Of a stretch of 64,000 nucleotides of DNA, positions 45,331-53,262 are shown piece by piece. Origin of the DNA: Mycobacterium senriense (GTDB taxonomy: Bacteria; Actinomycetota; Actinomycetes; Mycobacteriales; Mycobacteriaceae); the NCBI RefSeq assembly GCF_019668465.1, contig NZ_AP024828.1:1612001-1676000 (forward strand), given 5' to 3'. The position numbers and the translations under genes were made by a program. A model generated the notes under the pieces. It saw nothing but the letters and a program-made list of their open reading frames with translations. It was not told where the DNA came from and ran no database searches. Position 1 is the first letter of the stretch; each line of letters opens with the position of its first letter.

Positions 45331-45393
45331 TTACGACGACGTTCGGAGGTTCTTCCTGTTGCAGAGTGGGGCTCGACGCGGGGAAGACGCAGA

Positions 45394-45807
45394 ATGCGAC
45401 GGTATGGGCGCGGCGGCGGACAGCAGATTGTGAAAACAGCGAATCGCCGACGCAAAGCCGCGCGGCGCAGAGCGCGCCAGCTCGGGCGGAATGACGCGGG
45501 TTGCCAGGCTCACCCAAGGACTTGCGACGCTCGCCGAGCCGTCGACGCGAACCTCGACAAACTGTTGATTGACCGCGGCTGGATGCTGGTTGAACGTAGT
45601 TGGGCGGGCGATGTCTATGAGTGGCCGGCTTCTGCGGCGAATCGTGGCCACGAGGTGACCTATCTGATCGCTGCAGCGGATGACAGCCTGGACAGCGGCG
45701 CGCCGTACCGGGTGGCGCTGATCGATGGAGAGTTAAGGGCTTACGACGATAAAGACTGCCTCGCTGCGGATCTCGACGGTATTGAGGCGCGGCGGTTCGG
45801 CTGCTAG
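45394..45807 (+). CDS. Hypothetical protein, 137 aa
   Basis: Not a family I recognise. The first 50 residues are Arg-rich; the rest (RGWMLVERSWAGDVYEWPAS, GAPYRVALIDGELRAYDD) has an alternating beta pattern with an aromatic core, like small single-domain proteins of plasmids and islands. ATG 45394 has GGGGAAGACG upstream; GTG 45430 is an alternative that would remove the first basic stretch. A copy of the Xre palindrome lies in front. There is no membrane segment. Confidence 0.5.
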   Translation: MRRYGRGGGQQIVKTANRRRKAARRRARQLGRNDAGCQAHPRTCDARRAVDANLDKLLIDRGWMLVERSWAGDVYEWPASAANRGHEVTYLIAAADDSLDSGAPYRVALIDGELRAYDDKDCLAADLDGIEARRFGC

Positions 45808-45897
45808 ATCCCGTGGATCTGAAGGATTTGACCTCGTCGCGGCTGTTTCGGCCGCAGCGAAATGTCGTCGCTTTTGCCCTGTCCCGTGGCCGCGCGG

Positions 45898-46750
45898 TCA
45901 CGGGTTGGGCAGGCGAGTTCCACAGGCAGGACACCAGGTGACGTTGGTGCCGAGCAATGCTTCGATCGAGGACAGATCGTCGCGGTGCAGTGTGCAGGCC
46001 TGGCGGGCGAGGTGGATACGGATGGTGTCGATGATGAACTGTGCCCGCTCAACGGGCGTGGTGCCGTAGCCGTCGTCATCGGTTGTGCCGTGGGCGATTA
46101 CGTCGCCTTCGTCTAGCTCTTTATCCTTGTAGTGGATTGTGCCGTCGGTGTGGGTGCCGGCGATAGTGCGGGCGAAACGGCCACTGGGCTGCAGGTCGAG
46201 TTCGATGCGCCACTCACCGTGGCGCTCGCGGAAGTAGAAGCTGTGGCCGTCCACGGCGCCGTCCCACTGCTCAGGTGCCAGTCCGCCGTGGCTGCTCACG
46301 ACGACCTCGTGCTGTGTCGCCAGCCAGGCTTGGAGGGCGGCTTCGGCGGCCTGTTCATCGGCGGTGATCTGTTGGCCCGCTGGTGATTCCCAGAAGGCTT
46401 TGATGTCGTTGCGCCATTCCCCCCAGGCGCGGCGGCGGTCTTGGGGAGTGCGGGCACAGGGGCAGGCGAATCCGTAGTCGTGCAGGTCGGTTTCGGGCAG
46501 CCCGTGGGTGACACGAGCACCGGCAGCGTTCACCGGTGTCGATGTAGCGCCAGACGGTGAGTGCATCGAGGGTGACGTCGGCGAGCACGTCGGGGTCGGC
46601 GGTGCCGTGCAGGTCGAACACTGTGGTCAGGTGGTCGCGGTAACGTTGGCGTGCTTCGATGCGGGCGCGTTCGAGCTGCTTCTGGTGGTCGGCGGCTCCG
46701 GGAGTGTTAGAGAAGTCGGCGACATAAAGCTCCTTGGATTCTTCATCCAT
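45898..46750 (-). pseudogene. Cys-rich/zinc-ribbon hypothetical gene, single-base frameshift
   Basis: Frame 1 from ATG 46750 reads MDEESKELYVADFSN to VWRYIDTGERCRCSCHP; frame 2 continues as LPETDLHDYGFACPCAR to the end WCPACGTRLPNP. Deleting one base of the CCC run at 46501-46503 (GGG on the coding strand) fuses them as CHPRLPETD and gives 283 aa. A relic of the same family at 51670-51744 reads straight through this point (CACQQRLPES), which proves the ancestral frame. Four N-terminal Cys and the terminal CPAC suggest metal binding. The function is unknown. It is divergent from the AAA+ gene. Confidence 0.7.
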
Positions 46751-46905
46751 GCCATCGAGGATGGCATGAGCGCGCCGTGGTGTCGCCTCAATTGGTTGGG
46801 TCAGTGGAGCGGGTCGACCTTCAGCGTTTGCGGGGTGGGCCGCAATGCGTTCCGTGTGGATGGTGCTGCGTGGCAAGCTGAATCAGCGCTTGCTGGAAGA
46901 CAAGG

Positions 46906-48369
46906 TTGACGACAGACTCGGTGGGTGCGATGCTGTTCGACTGCCCTTTTTCCGACATGATGAATGAGGCGATGAACCGAACTGAGGACGAACTGAGCGA
47001 CCTGACCGCGGAGCCTGCGGGCGGCGCGGAGGCGCATCGGCGACCTATTACCGACGTCGGCACGTGGCTGGAGAGCGTCGACGGTGGTGTGCGGCCCGCG
47101 CTGCGCGCCCTGGGCGAGCTGCTGGTCGGTGTCGCTGAGCACAGTGGCGCCGAGAAACCGGTGAACGCCGATCAGTTCACCGCCCGCTGTCTGGGAGTGG
47201 CGGGCTGCGGGCAACTGGTTGACGAGGAACGCGGCCTTAACCCGTTGTCGTGGTTCACCGTCGCGCTGGCGCTGGCCGAGTGGATCGATAAGTATGCGCG
47301 GGTTTGTCAGGTCGGTCCCGGTGAGTACGCCGACCCGCCGAGGTGGACGCAGACCCGGATCGGCGGTCAGGACTACCGCCACCCGCTATGTTTGCGGGTG
47401 TATTTTCCCGCAGGGACGCTGCTCGACGATGCCGGGTGTGTGATCGCCCTGCAGGGCCGGCAGAGCATGCTGCGGTCGGTCGGTGTGAGCGCCTACGTGG
47501 CGCCGGCCAACCAGGACCGCGCCCGCGTGCTTTTGGACGGGCTCGCTGAACGCGCCAACGAGCTCAATCCTTACCGGGGCCACGCGGTGCGCGCCACCCA
47601 CACCGCCGGACTGACATTGACCGTCATCGACTTGCCCTCGACCGCGACCCGAGAGAACGTCATTGTCGCCGACCAGGTGTGGACTGAAATCGATCTCGGC
47701 GTCCGCGCGGTGCGAGACCGCCACGACCTGCTCAACGCCCACAGCCTCGGTGCGCGCCGTGGTGTGCTGTTGTGCGGTCCGCCAGGCACCGGGAAATCGG
47801 CCGTGAGCGCCGTCGTGGCTTGCGAGGTCGTCGGGGAATTCACCGTTATCTACCTCGAGGCCAAAGCCGGTACCCAGCTGCTCAGCGCCGTCGTGGAGGA
47901 AGCGCAGCACCTCGGCGGCCCGGTGCTGCTCGTGCTCGAAGACATTGACCTGTGGTGCCGAGACCGCAGCACCGGCGGTGCCGGGTTGTCGGAATTGTTG
48001 CAGGCCATGGACATTCAGCCCGACGCCCGCATCCTGACGCTGGCGTCCACCAACGACGCCGCCACTTTGGACCAGGCGGCCATTCGCACCGGGCGGTTCG
48101 ACTCCATCGTCGAAGTCGGCTATCCGAACCCAACTGATTCCGCCCGGATTTTGGCGGCGCTGATCCGTGATCTGCCTGGCGGCCGCGCGGTCGACTGTGC
48201 GGGTGTGGTGGCGGCGCTTCCCGAGCGCACCAGCGGCAGCGACATCCGTGAGATCGTGCGCCGTGCCGTGCTGGCCGGTCATGACAGACGCGTTAGCACC
48301 GCAACGCTTTTGGCGGAGGTGGGCAGCGGGCGCTACCGCCCCACGATTCCTGAAGGGATGTACCTCTAG
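46906..48369 (+). CDS. AAA+ ATPase, Cdc48/FtsH-like core
   Basis: 487 aa with TTG 46906 as start (GGAAG upstream; GTG 46921 or ATG 46930 are alternatives). The N-terminal 280 residues are unique. Then Walker A GPPGTGKSA (Lys 297), Walker B LLVLEDIDLW (Asp 345 region), sensor 1 ILTLASTNDAATLD, Arg finger AIRTGRFDSIVEV and a sensor 2 helix SGSDIREIVRRAVLAGHD. It is a classic AAA protein that remodels or unfolds a partner, probably the product of the next gene, which follows in the same frame with only a TAG between. Mycobacterial islands often carry such pairs. All catalytic residues are present. Confidence 0.8.
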   Translation: MTTDSVGAMLFDCPFSDMMNEAMNRTEDELSDLTAEPAGGAEAHRRPITDVGTWLESVDGGVRPALRALGELLVGVAEHSGAEKPVNADQFTARCLGVAGCGQLVDEERGLNPLSWFTVALALAEWIDKYARVCQVGPGEYADPPRWTQTRIGGQDYRHPLCLRVYFPAGTLLDDAGCVIALQGRQSMLRSVGVSAYVAPANQDRARVLLDGLAERANELNPYRGHAVRATHTAGLTLTVIDLPSTATRENVIVADQVWTEIDLGVRAVRDRHDLLNAHSLGARRGVLLCGPPGTGKSAVSAVVACEVVGEFTVIYLEAKAGTQLLSAVVEEAQHLGGPVLLVLEDIDLWCRDRSTGGAGLSELLQAMDIQPDARILTLASTNDAATLDQAAIRTGRFDSIVEVGYPNPTDSARILAALIRDLPGGRAVDCAGVVAALPERTSGSDIREIVRRAVLAGHDRRVSTATLLAEVGSGRYRPTIPEGMYL

Positions 48370-48890
48370 ATCAGCGAGGAGCACGACCTCCCTGAGCTCA
48401 CCGATGCGCAGAAGATGCTTTGGCGGGCCGCGACCTCCGACCTGAGCGAAAAGGCAGAGCGTGTCTGCGACGGCACCGCGGCCACAGAGGACATGCACGC
48501 CGCACTCAGCCGCGTTATCTTCTGCGACATCGACCCCGAGACGTGTGCAACACCTCGTGCGTCCCGCCCGATGCTTGGCCGGTACGTTGAAGTGCTGGAG
48601 CGCATCCTGCGCAGAATCCCCGACGGCTGGGGCCGCTGGATCAGCCACGACGCCAGCTGGTACCCGATCGTCTCCAACCCCGATGAACGGCCGACCGCCA
48701 TTGATCCGACTACGTCGACCATCGAGTCAAAGAGGAATTCGGTGCCCTGCGCTACTACTGCGCGCCCAGCGATGATGCGAGCATCGCGCTCCAACAAGCG
48801 TTCCCCGACGTCATCGACGAAGCTGAACGCATGCGTCTCGGCAAGGGAACACCGCCGCCCGCTCAACGGGCGTCATCCCTTACGCGATAA
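48370..48890 (+). pseudogene. Partner gene of the AAA+ ATPase, start lost and frameshifted
   Basis: The frame stays open directly after the AAA+ stop codon and looks coding (EEHDLPELTDAQK) but has no start before ATG 48415; the first codon ATC may be a former ATG. The first frame reads to NPDERPTAID (48705), then quality drops; the -1 frame continues as YVDHRVKEEFGALRYYCAP to TAA 48888-48890. Adding one C to the CC at 48706-48707 restores AIDPDYVDHRVKEEF. From ATG 48415 the repaired protein has 158 aa. The WYPI and VKEKFGTLRYY-like blocks match a small mycobacterial hypothetical family that I recall without a known function. Confidence 0.65.
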
Positions 48891-49189
48891 CGGCTAAGGC
48901 CACCCGGGGCGGGTAGGTCTCCGATGAAGCGTGAATGTAGTCGTAGTTCAGCGACCGGAAGAACCGGGCGTAGGTCGCGTTGAGCCGACATTCAAGACCC
49001 CTGTCGCCGAGTTGAGGATGCGGCGGGCACGATTGTTGCAGCTCAGACCGACACACCATGCCGGTGGTTCCGGATCAACCACGCTGCCGCGGTGTTCCAC
49101 ACGATCGTTGTGTGCGCGAAGTAGCGCTGTTAAAACCAGTGGGTCCGTCTGTGACTTCGGAATCGGGCAGCGAGCCGTAAACGGCCTGG

Positions 49190-49216
49190 TTGAAGGCCAC
49201 GGTCGGCCGGTAGGAT
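49190..49216 (+). promoter_or_regulatory. Probable promoter of the fic toxin-antitoxin operon
   Basis: TTGAAG (49190-49195) and TAGGAT (49211-49216) separated by 15 bp, 33 bp before the antitoxin start. Confidence 0.4.
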
Positions 49217-49249
49217 GAGCCAAGGCTTTGAGTTTGAGGAGGTGCAGCT

Positions 49250-49423
49250 GTGGAACGTCGGACACCTAAGAAGGTGGTCGTGTCAACGGCTGCCGTCAAG
49301 AAGGCGGGGATGCGCGCCACGAAGGCCTCGGCCAAGTTGGAAGGCAGGGTGGTTCCCGCTGGTTACAGCCGGTCGGCCAGCGTGAAGGCCTACATCGCGA
49401 AGCAGCAGTCACCTAAGCGCTGA
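49250..49423 (+). CDS. Fic antitoxin, small VbhA-like class I inhibitor
   Basis: 57 aa from GTG 49250, preceded by GAGGAGGT. It is Lys/Arg/Ala-rich and contains SAKLEG at residues 27-32, matching the Fic inhibitory motif (S/T)xxxE(G/N), in which the Glu blocks ATP binding in the toxin. Its TGA overlaps the toxin ATG (ATGA), the usual antitoxin-first order. The sequence otherwise differs from VbhA, so the class assignment rests on the motif, size and gene order. Confidence 0.7.
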   Translation: MERRTPKKVVVSTAAVKKAGMRATKASAKLEGRVVPAGYSRSASVKAYIAKQQSPKR

Positions 49424-50046
49424 TGCCGCTGACGCCGGGCTACGGTGAGACTCCACTTCCGCATGACGAACTCACTGCCCTGCTCCCGGAGGTCGTCGAG
49501 GTCCTGGACAAGCCGGTCACGCGCGCTGCCGTCTATGATCTCGAACAGGGTCTTCAGGATCGGCTGTTCGATGAACTGATGCCGTCGGCGCTCGACGGCT
49601 CGTTGCCGCTCAATGAGCTTCTCAGCGACTACTTCGTGCGCGGTCTCCATGCGCGACTGTTCGGCCCGGTATGGAACTGGGCCGGTCGGTGGCGGCGATT
49701 AGAGCTCAACATCGGCGTCGCGCCTGAGCAGATTGCCGTTAAGCTGCGAAACGCGCTCGACACTATTGCTTACCGGTGGGAACGAACCGAGGACTGGACG
49801 CCTCGGCAATTGGGTATCGTCGTGCATGCCGAAACCGTGCGAATCCATCCTTTCGTGGACGGAAATGGGCGCACCACAAGGTTTCTCGCTGACCTCGTGT
49901 TCGCGGCAGCTCAGAATCCCACCCAGTTGCAGTACGACTGGGACCTTGACAAGACGCGGTATATCGAGCTGCTTCGGGCCTACGACGGACACCGCGACGT
50001 GGCCGATCTAGCGGCTTTCATTGGTGTGGAGCCTATCGAGCCCTAA
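49423..50046 (+). CDS. fic: Fic/DOC family protein, probable AMP-transferase toxin
   Basis: 207 aa. The Fic motif HPFVDGNGR is complete, His 142 to Arg 150, so AMP transfer from ATP to a target hydroxyl is possible. The flap/target-docking segment LFGPVWNWAGRWRR lies near residue 80, as in Fic proteins. The N-terminal ETPLPHDELTALLPE and helix DLEQGLQD resemble the group annotated as mobile mystery protein B. Coupled to the upstream antitoxin. Known Fic toxins of this layout modify gyrase or topoisomerase IV; the target here is not visible. The frame is intact, unlike its neighbours. Confidence 0.88.
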   Translation: MPLTPGYGETPLPHDELTALLPEVVEVLDKPVTRAAVYDLEQGLQDRLFDELMPSALDGSLPLNELLSDYFVRGLHARLFGPVWNWAGRWRRLELNIGVAPEQIAVKLRNALDTIAYRWERTEDWTPRQLGIVVHAETVRIHPFVDGNGRTTRFLADLVFAAAQNPTQLQYDWDLDKTRYIELLRAYDGHRDVADLAAFIGVEPIEP

Positions 50047-50946
50047 CTGAAATACCCTGCTACACAACGTAATAGGAAAGGCGGCGTATTTTACCGGTAA
50101 GGCTGCATATCCGATTCCGTCGGTGTCGCCCCTGTCGTGACGCGGCGAGAAGGTGAAGGTGCAGCTAGGGGAGGCGCCCTGAATGCTGACCCGTTTCCGC
50201 GCAGCTGATCGGGCTTCATCTGCTGCAATATGCAGACTAATTTCATGGATAATGCCGATTGTCGCTGGAGGACCGTAGCCCTCCGAATTGAATGTGGTGA
50301 CTTCGCCTCTAAACCGACCGGAGTGATTGGCTATTCGACGTAGTTTCCGACATCTACGTCATCCGATGGGTGGCTGGATCCAGGTTGCTCGGGTTTTGTC
50401 GATGAGCTATCCGAGCGTCGGGTGATCAACGATGGCCCCGAATTAGTAGGGCTTGATACCGCCTGTATCGGATCAAGGTTGGATTTGTGCTCGCCGTGCT
50501 CGCGAATACGGGGAAGTCTTGTAATTCGTCGCAAAGTCCTCGAGGATCCCAGGAGTCGTTGTTCGCCGAGACCGGCAGAAGCGTGCATCAGCAACTTCAA
50601 AAAGAGCTAACCCGGCCCTTCGGTGTATGCGGATCCTTGGAACGGAGTTGAAGTTTCGGGCAACGAGCGCCGCGCTGTGGGGCCCGAGCCAATTCTCGGT
50701 GTTGCAACGTCTTGCTGAATTATTTCTGCCCCGAATTGCTTTAAGAAGCTGGTTCCGACGAGCGTTGCCGGCGACGCTGCCGGGCGGCGTTTCACTTGGT
50801 TTCCCAGGTCGGTCTGCTCCGTGTGTAACCAGCCGAAGCGCCGCGCGCCGGGTGTCACTGAATGCCATCACCTGTGGTAGGTGTCCCAATTCAGGTCCTC
50901 GTCTTGGATCCCGGACCTGTCCGTGTCGGCCATGGTGGCTGTGCGC
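50047..50946. other. Gene-poor A/T-richer region
   Basis: About 900 bp after fic. Base composition is well below the chromosome average, especially 50050-50600. Frames up to 140 codons exist on both strands but none has a convincing start, codon use or known motif. On the minus strand this is where a toxin for the 50947 antitoxin would be expected; none is visible, so it was probably lost or scrambled. Confidence 0.4.
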
Positions 50947-51102
50947 TCAGCTCGCGAATGCGGCTTGTCGCTCAGCCTGTTCAGCTAGGTCTTCGAGGAG
51001 AGCCGCGATCGAGATGCCGCGCTGGCGAGCCTGCGCAGCGAGCTTGTCGTGAATTGGGGCCGGCACCTGAATGGCGCTTGTATCTGGTGCCATGGATTGC
51101 AT
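50947..51102 (-). CDS. Ribbon-helix-helix antitoxin, orphan
   Basis: 51 aa from ATG 51102 (AGGTGG about 13 nt upstream; ATG 51093 is an alternative). The pattern SAIQVPAPIHDKLAAQARQRGISIAALLEDLAEQAE is a beta strand followed by two helices, the VapB/MazE-type ribbon-helix-helix. Antitoxins of this size normally precede a toxin gene; none is recognisable downstream on this strand. Confidence 0.6.
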   Translation of the reverse strand: MQSMAPDTSAIQVPAPIHDKLAAQARQRGISIAALLEDLAEQAERQAAFAS

Positions 51103-51373
51103 ATTACCCTGTCCACCTTTCGTGCGCTTTAGATTTGTTTGCATTTTTTGTGCTTTAGAATCTAGGCGCCGGACGCCGTGGTTCCGGATTCGTGGCCAGC
51201 TGACTCTGGAATTCGTGGACATAACCGCTTTGCTTTCTAGTGCCTTGGAAAGCGACCACCATATTGCGCTCTATCTGCAAAAGCATCACAAATTCACCAC
51301 GACGCTTCCATGCCTGGTCAAGCTGCGCGCGCCATCAACAAGCCGAAGTTGCTTGGAATGGATGGTGTCGTTG

Positions 51374-51682
51374 ATGAAAAAACTCTCCCGCGATTACATA
51401 CACGCATCGTATAAGACTTTAGGCGGCTCGGAGATCGTGGTCGATTGGCCTGAGCTTGATGCTGACGCTGTGGCGAGAGGTAGACCGTGGCGGACACTTC
51501 CGTGGTATTTGGGTCAGCGCAACTATTCGGGACTTTATTGGTGCGCAACTGAGCGTGCCCACGTCGGATACGAGTCACGCCTGGAGCTGTCTCGCTTGAT
51601 GGTGGCGGATTTCGATCGTGCCGCGAAACGCATTGCTAGTCAGCCGTTCTGGCTGAACGTGGATTCGGGTAGCCGTTGCTGA
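51374..51682 (+). pseudogene. Truncated TnsA-like endonuclease, second subtype
   Basis: From ATG 51374 the protein reads KKLSRDYIHASYKTLGG, then WRTLPWYLGQRNYSGLYWC and YESRLELSRLMVADFD, ending with IASQPFWL just before the break. These are the N-terminal half of the actinobacterial TnsA-like family: the Glu-containing block and the SQPF strand. The part with Asp and Lys is missing; the sequence switches at about 51665-51670 to a relic of the zinc-ribbon gene on the other strand. It differs from the 38383 tnsA and must come from another element. Confidence 0.72.
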
Positions 51683-51744
51683 CATGCGCACCGGCAGCGC
51701 TCGCCGCTGTCGACGTAGCCCCAGACGGTGAGCAGGCTGGACAT
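51670..51744 (-). pseudogene. Relic of the Cys-rich zinc-ribbon gene
   Basis: On the minus strand it encodes LLTVWGYVDSGERCRCAC and QQRLPES, parallel to ALTVWRYIDTGERCRCSC and HPRLPET of the gene at 45898-46750. About 60 bp of DNA is roughly three-quarters identical to 46497-46559. It is joined tail to tail to the truncated TnsA. Confidence 0.65.
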
Positions 51745-51846
51745 GTAAATCCCAACCCTGGATTACATACGAGGCTGTGACGGCTCAGGGAGGACCCAGA
51801 CATGCAACGTCCGATCACATCCACACACATCCCCGCATCGCCGCGC

Positions 51847-51852
51847 TACCCT
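51847..51852 (+). promoter_or_regulatory. -10 element for the Xre/MbcA-like antitoxin gene
   Basis: TACCCT seven bases before GTG 51860, consistent with a leaderless transcript. Confidence 0.45.
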
Positions 51853-51859
51853 GTGCAGG

Positions 51860-52447
51860 GTGGATGAGTCGACGGGTCGCGCGCTTAATGTGCTGTTGGC
51901 TAAACATCAGATTGATCTGACCGTCGACGAGGTCCTGGACGAGCTGGACTCCGCCTTTGCGGCCATCCCCTGGGCAACCACCCTGTCGGCGACAGAAGTG
52001 GATTTCCTGCGCATGCGCGTCGAACCCCAGGCAGCATCCGTGATCGACGCCTGGTCGGCCGATGACGAACGTCGGACCCGCGCCCACATTGCGGTGCGCC
52101 AACTCAGCAGCGCGCTCTCAGGATCGGTCAGCATCAAGGAAGCCGCCGCGATGCTCGGCGTCGACCGCTCCCGGGTGGCGCGGCGCATCACTGGAAAAGC
52201 GTTATGGGCCTTCGATCTTCAAGGAAGCCGACGCATCCCGCGCTGGCAGTTCCTAGGTGACGAACTGCTCCCAGGCTTGGACACGATCGTGCGCGCGATA
52301 CCACGGGGCATCACCCCCGCGGTTCTGGATATATTCATGCACACCCCGCAGCCCGACTTCGACGACCGCACCGCGATCGAGCACCTGGCCGGCGGCGGCG
52401 ACCCGGCGCTAGTTGCCGGATTCATCGCCGACCTCGGGCGCTGGTGA
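51860..52447 (+). CDS. MbcA/Xre-type antitoxin of a RES toxin system
   Basis: 195 aa. An N-terminal helical domain (1-85), a helix-turn-helix with SIKEAAAMLGVDRSRVARRI (about 91-110), RIPRWQF after it, and the toxin-binding end TAIEHLAGGGDPALVAGFIADLGRW. This matches the Xre/MbcA/ParS antitoxin group whose partners are RES-domain NAD+ phosphorylases. Leaderless-type promoter in front. The toxin gene follows with a 4-bp overlap but is cut short, so the antitoxin is probably an orphan, still able to bind DNA. Confidence 0.75.
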   Translation: MDESTGRALNVLLAKHQIDLTVDEVLDELDSAFAAIPWATTLSATEVDFLRMRVEPQAASVIDAWSADDERRTRAHIAVRQLSSALSGSVSIKEAAAMLGVDRSRVARRITGKALWAFDLQGSRRIPRWQFLGDELLPGLDTIVRAIPRGITPAVLDIFMHTPQPDFDDRTAIEHLAGGGDPALVAGFIADLGRW

Positions 52448-52593
52448 ACCTACGGCCCACCGAACGCGCCACGAACGGGCCCCCGAACACTCAGCAGGGA
52501 AGCCACCACATTGCCGACTACACCGGCGCGCTATGGCGGGTCCACCGCACCGAAGGTGCCTCAGCCGTGGAAACAAGCTGCGCACCTAGATAG
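52444..52593 (+). pseudogene. RES toxin remnant (first 49 codons)
   Basis: GTG 52444 overlaps the antitoxin stop. The protein has a polar leader and then ALWRVHRTEGASAVETSCAP, the opening of RES-domain toxins, and stops at TAG 52591-52593. The family is normally about 150-230 aa with catalytic Arg, Tyr and Glu further on; these are absent. No continuation was found in other frames downstream. Confidence 0.68.
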
Positions 52594-53262
52594 GGGCCGC
52601 GGCCGCGCGCGGTGGCACCTACACCCGGGTCCTGCTAGTCGGGAAGTAGCGAATGACGAGGTCCGGTCGGCGACGTAGTTGGTCATTATCGGCACAGAAT
52701 TATTTTCGCTCCGGTGCTGAGGGGGCGGGCTGATTGGCTGACGCGACGGCCGTTGCGGGGCACCGCGCCCATTTCTGAATCTCGACTGCCAGGCAAACCG
52801 ACCCGCGGAGGCGTGCTTGCACGGCAACACGTCGGCCTATACTTGCGTTCTCCTCGAATGACTCTGATGCCCGGTGCGACGGCAGCATCTAGGATCCGGC
52901 CGACACGATTGTTGTGACGCCCGCGGCATCGGGTAGGCGCGCACGTCGTCTACTGCGAACGGACCTCGGAGGGGTCTACCGCCGGGTGTAGGGCATGTCC
53001 GTCGAAGTCCGCGAGGTGGTCGACGACGGGGCGCGCAGCTTGATCGGGCACATCACCACACTGCGCGGCGAGGACTTGCCTGATACCGCCTCGATGACGG
53101 TTATTGAGGGATCATCGGCGGTGGGTCGTGTGCCCGATATTCTGGGCGTGTTTCACCCACACCCCGACGACGTCGAAAGGCGGATCTTCGAGCAGGAAGC
53201 GCAAGGTGTGCCCTCGGGGCGTTGCCCACATCCCACAGGATGACTCGATGCGGCACCGAACG
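52594..53262. other. Region without a supported gene, right edge of the island
   Basis: About 670 bp. An 82-codon frame at 52995-53243 (GARSLIGHITTLRGEDLPDT, PDILGVFHPHPDDVERRIF) could be a short gene or a relic but has no clear site or family. The catabolic cluster begins at 53263. No tRNA gene or attachment repeat was recognised here. Confidence 0.4.

Noticed and set aside
50473-50889. Minus-strand frame after the RHH antitoxin as its toxin
   Set aside because: It lacks MazF, VapC, RelE or ParE features and its start is 60 bp away in a poor context.
52995-53243. 82-aa open frame at the right edge of the island
   Set aside because: No clear ribosome-binding site or family, and the last third looks like random high-GC translation. 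Mentioned only within the intergenic entry.
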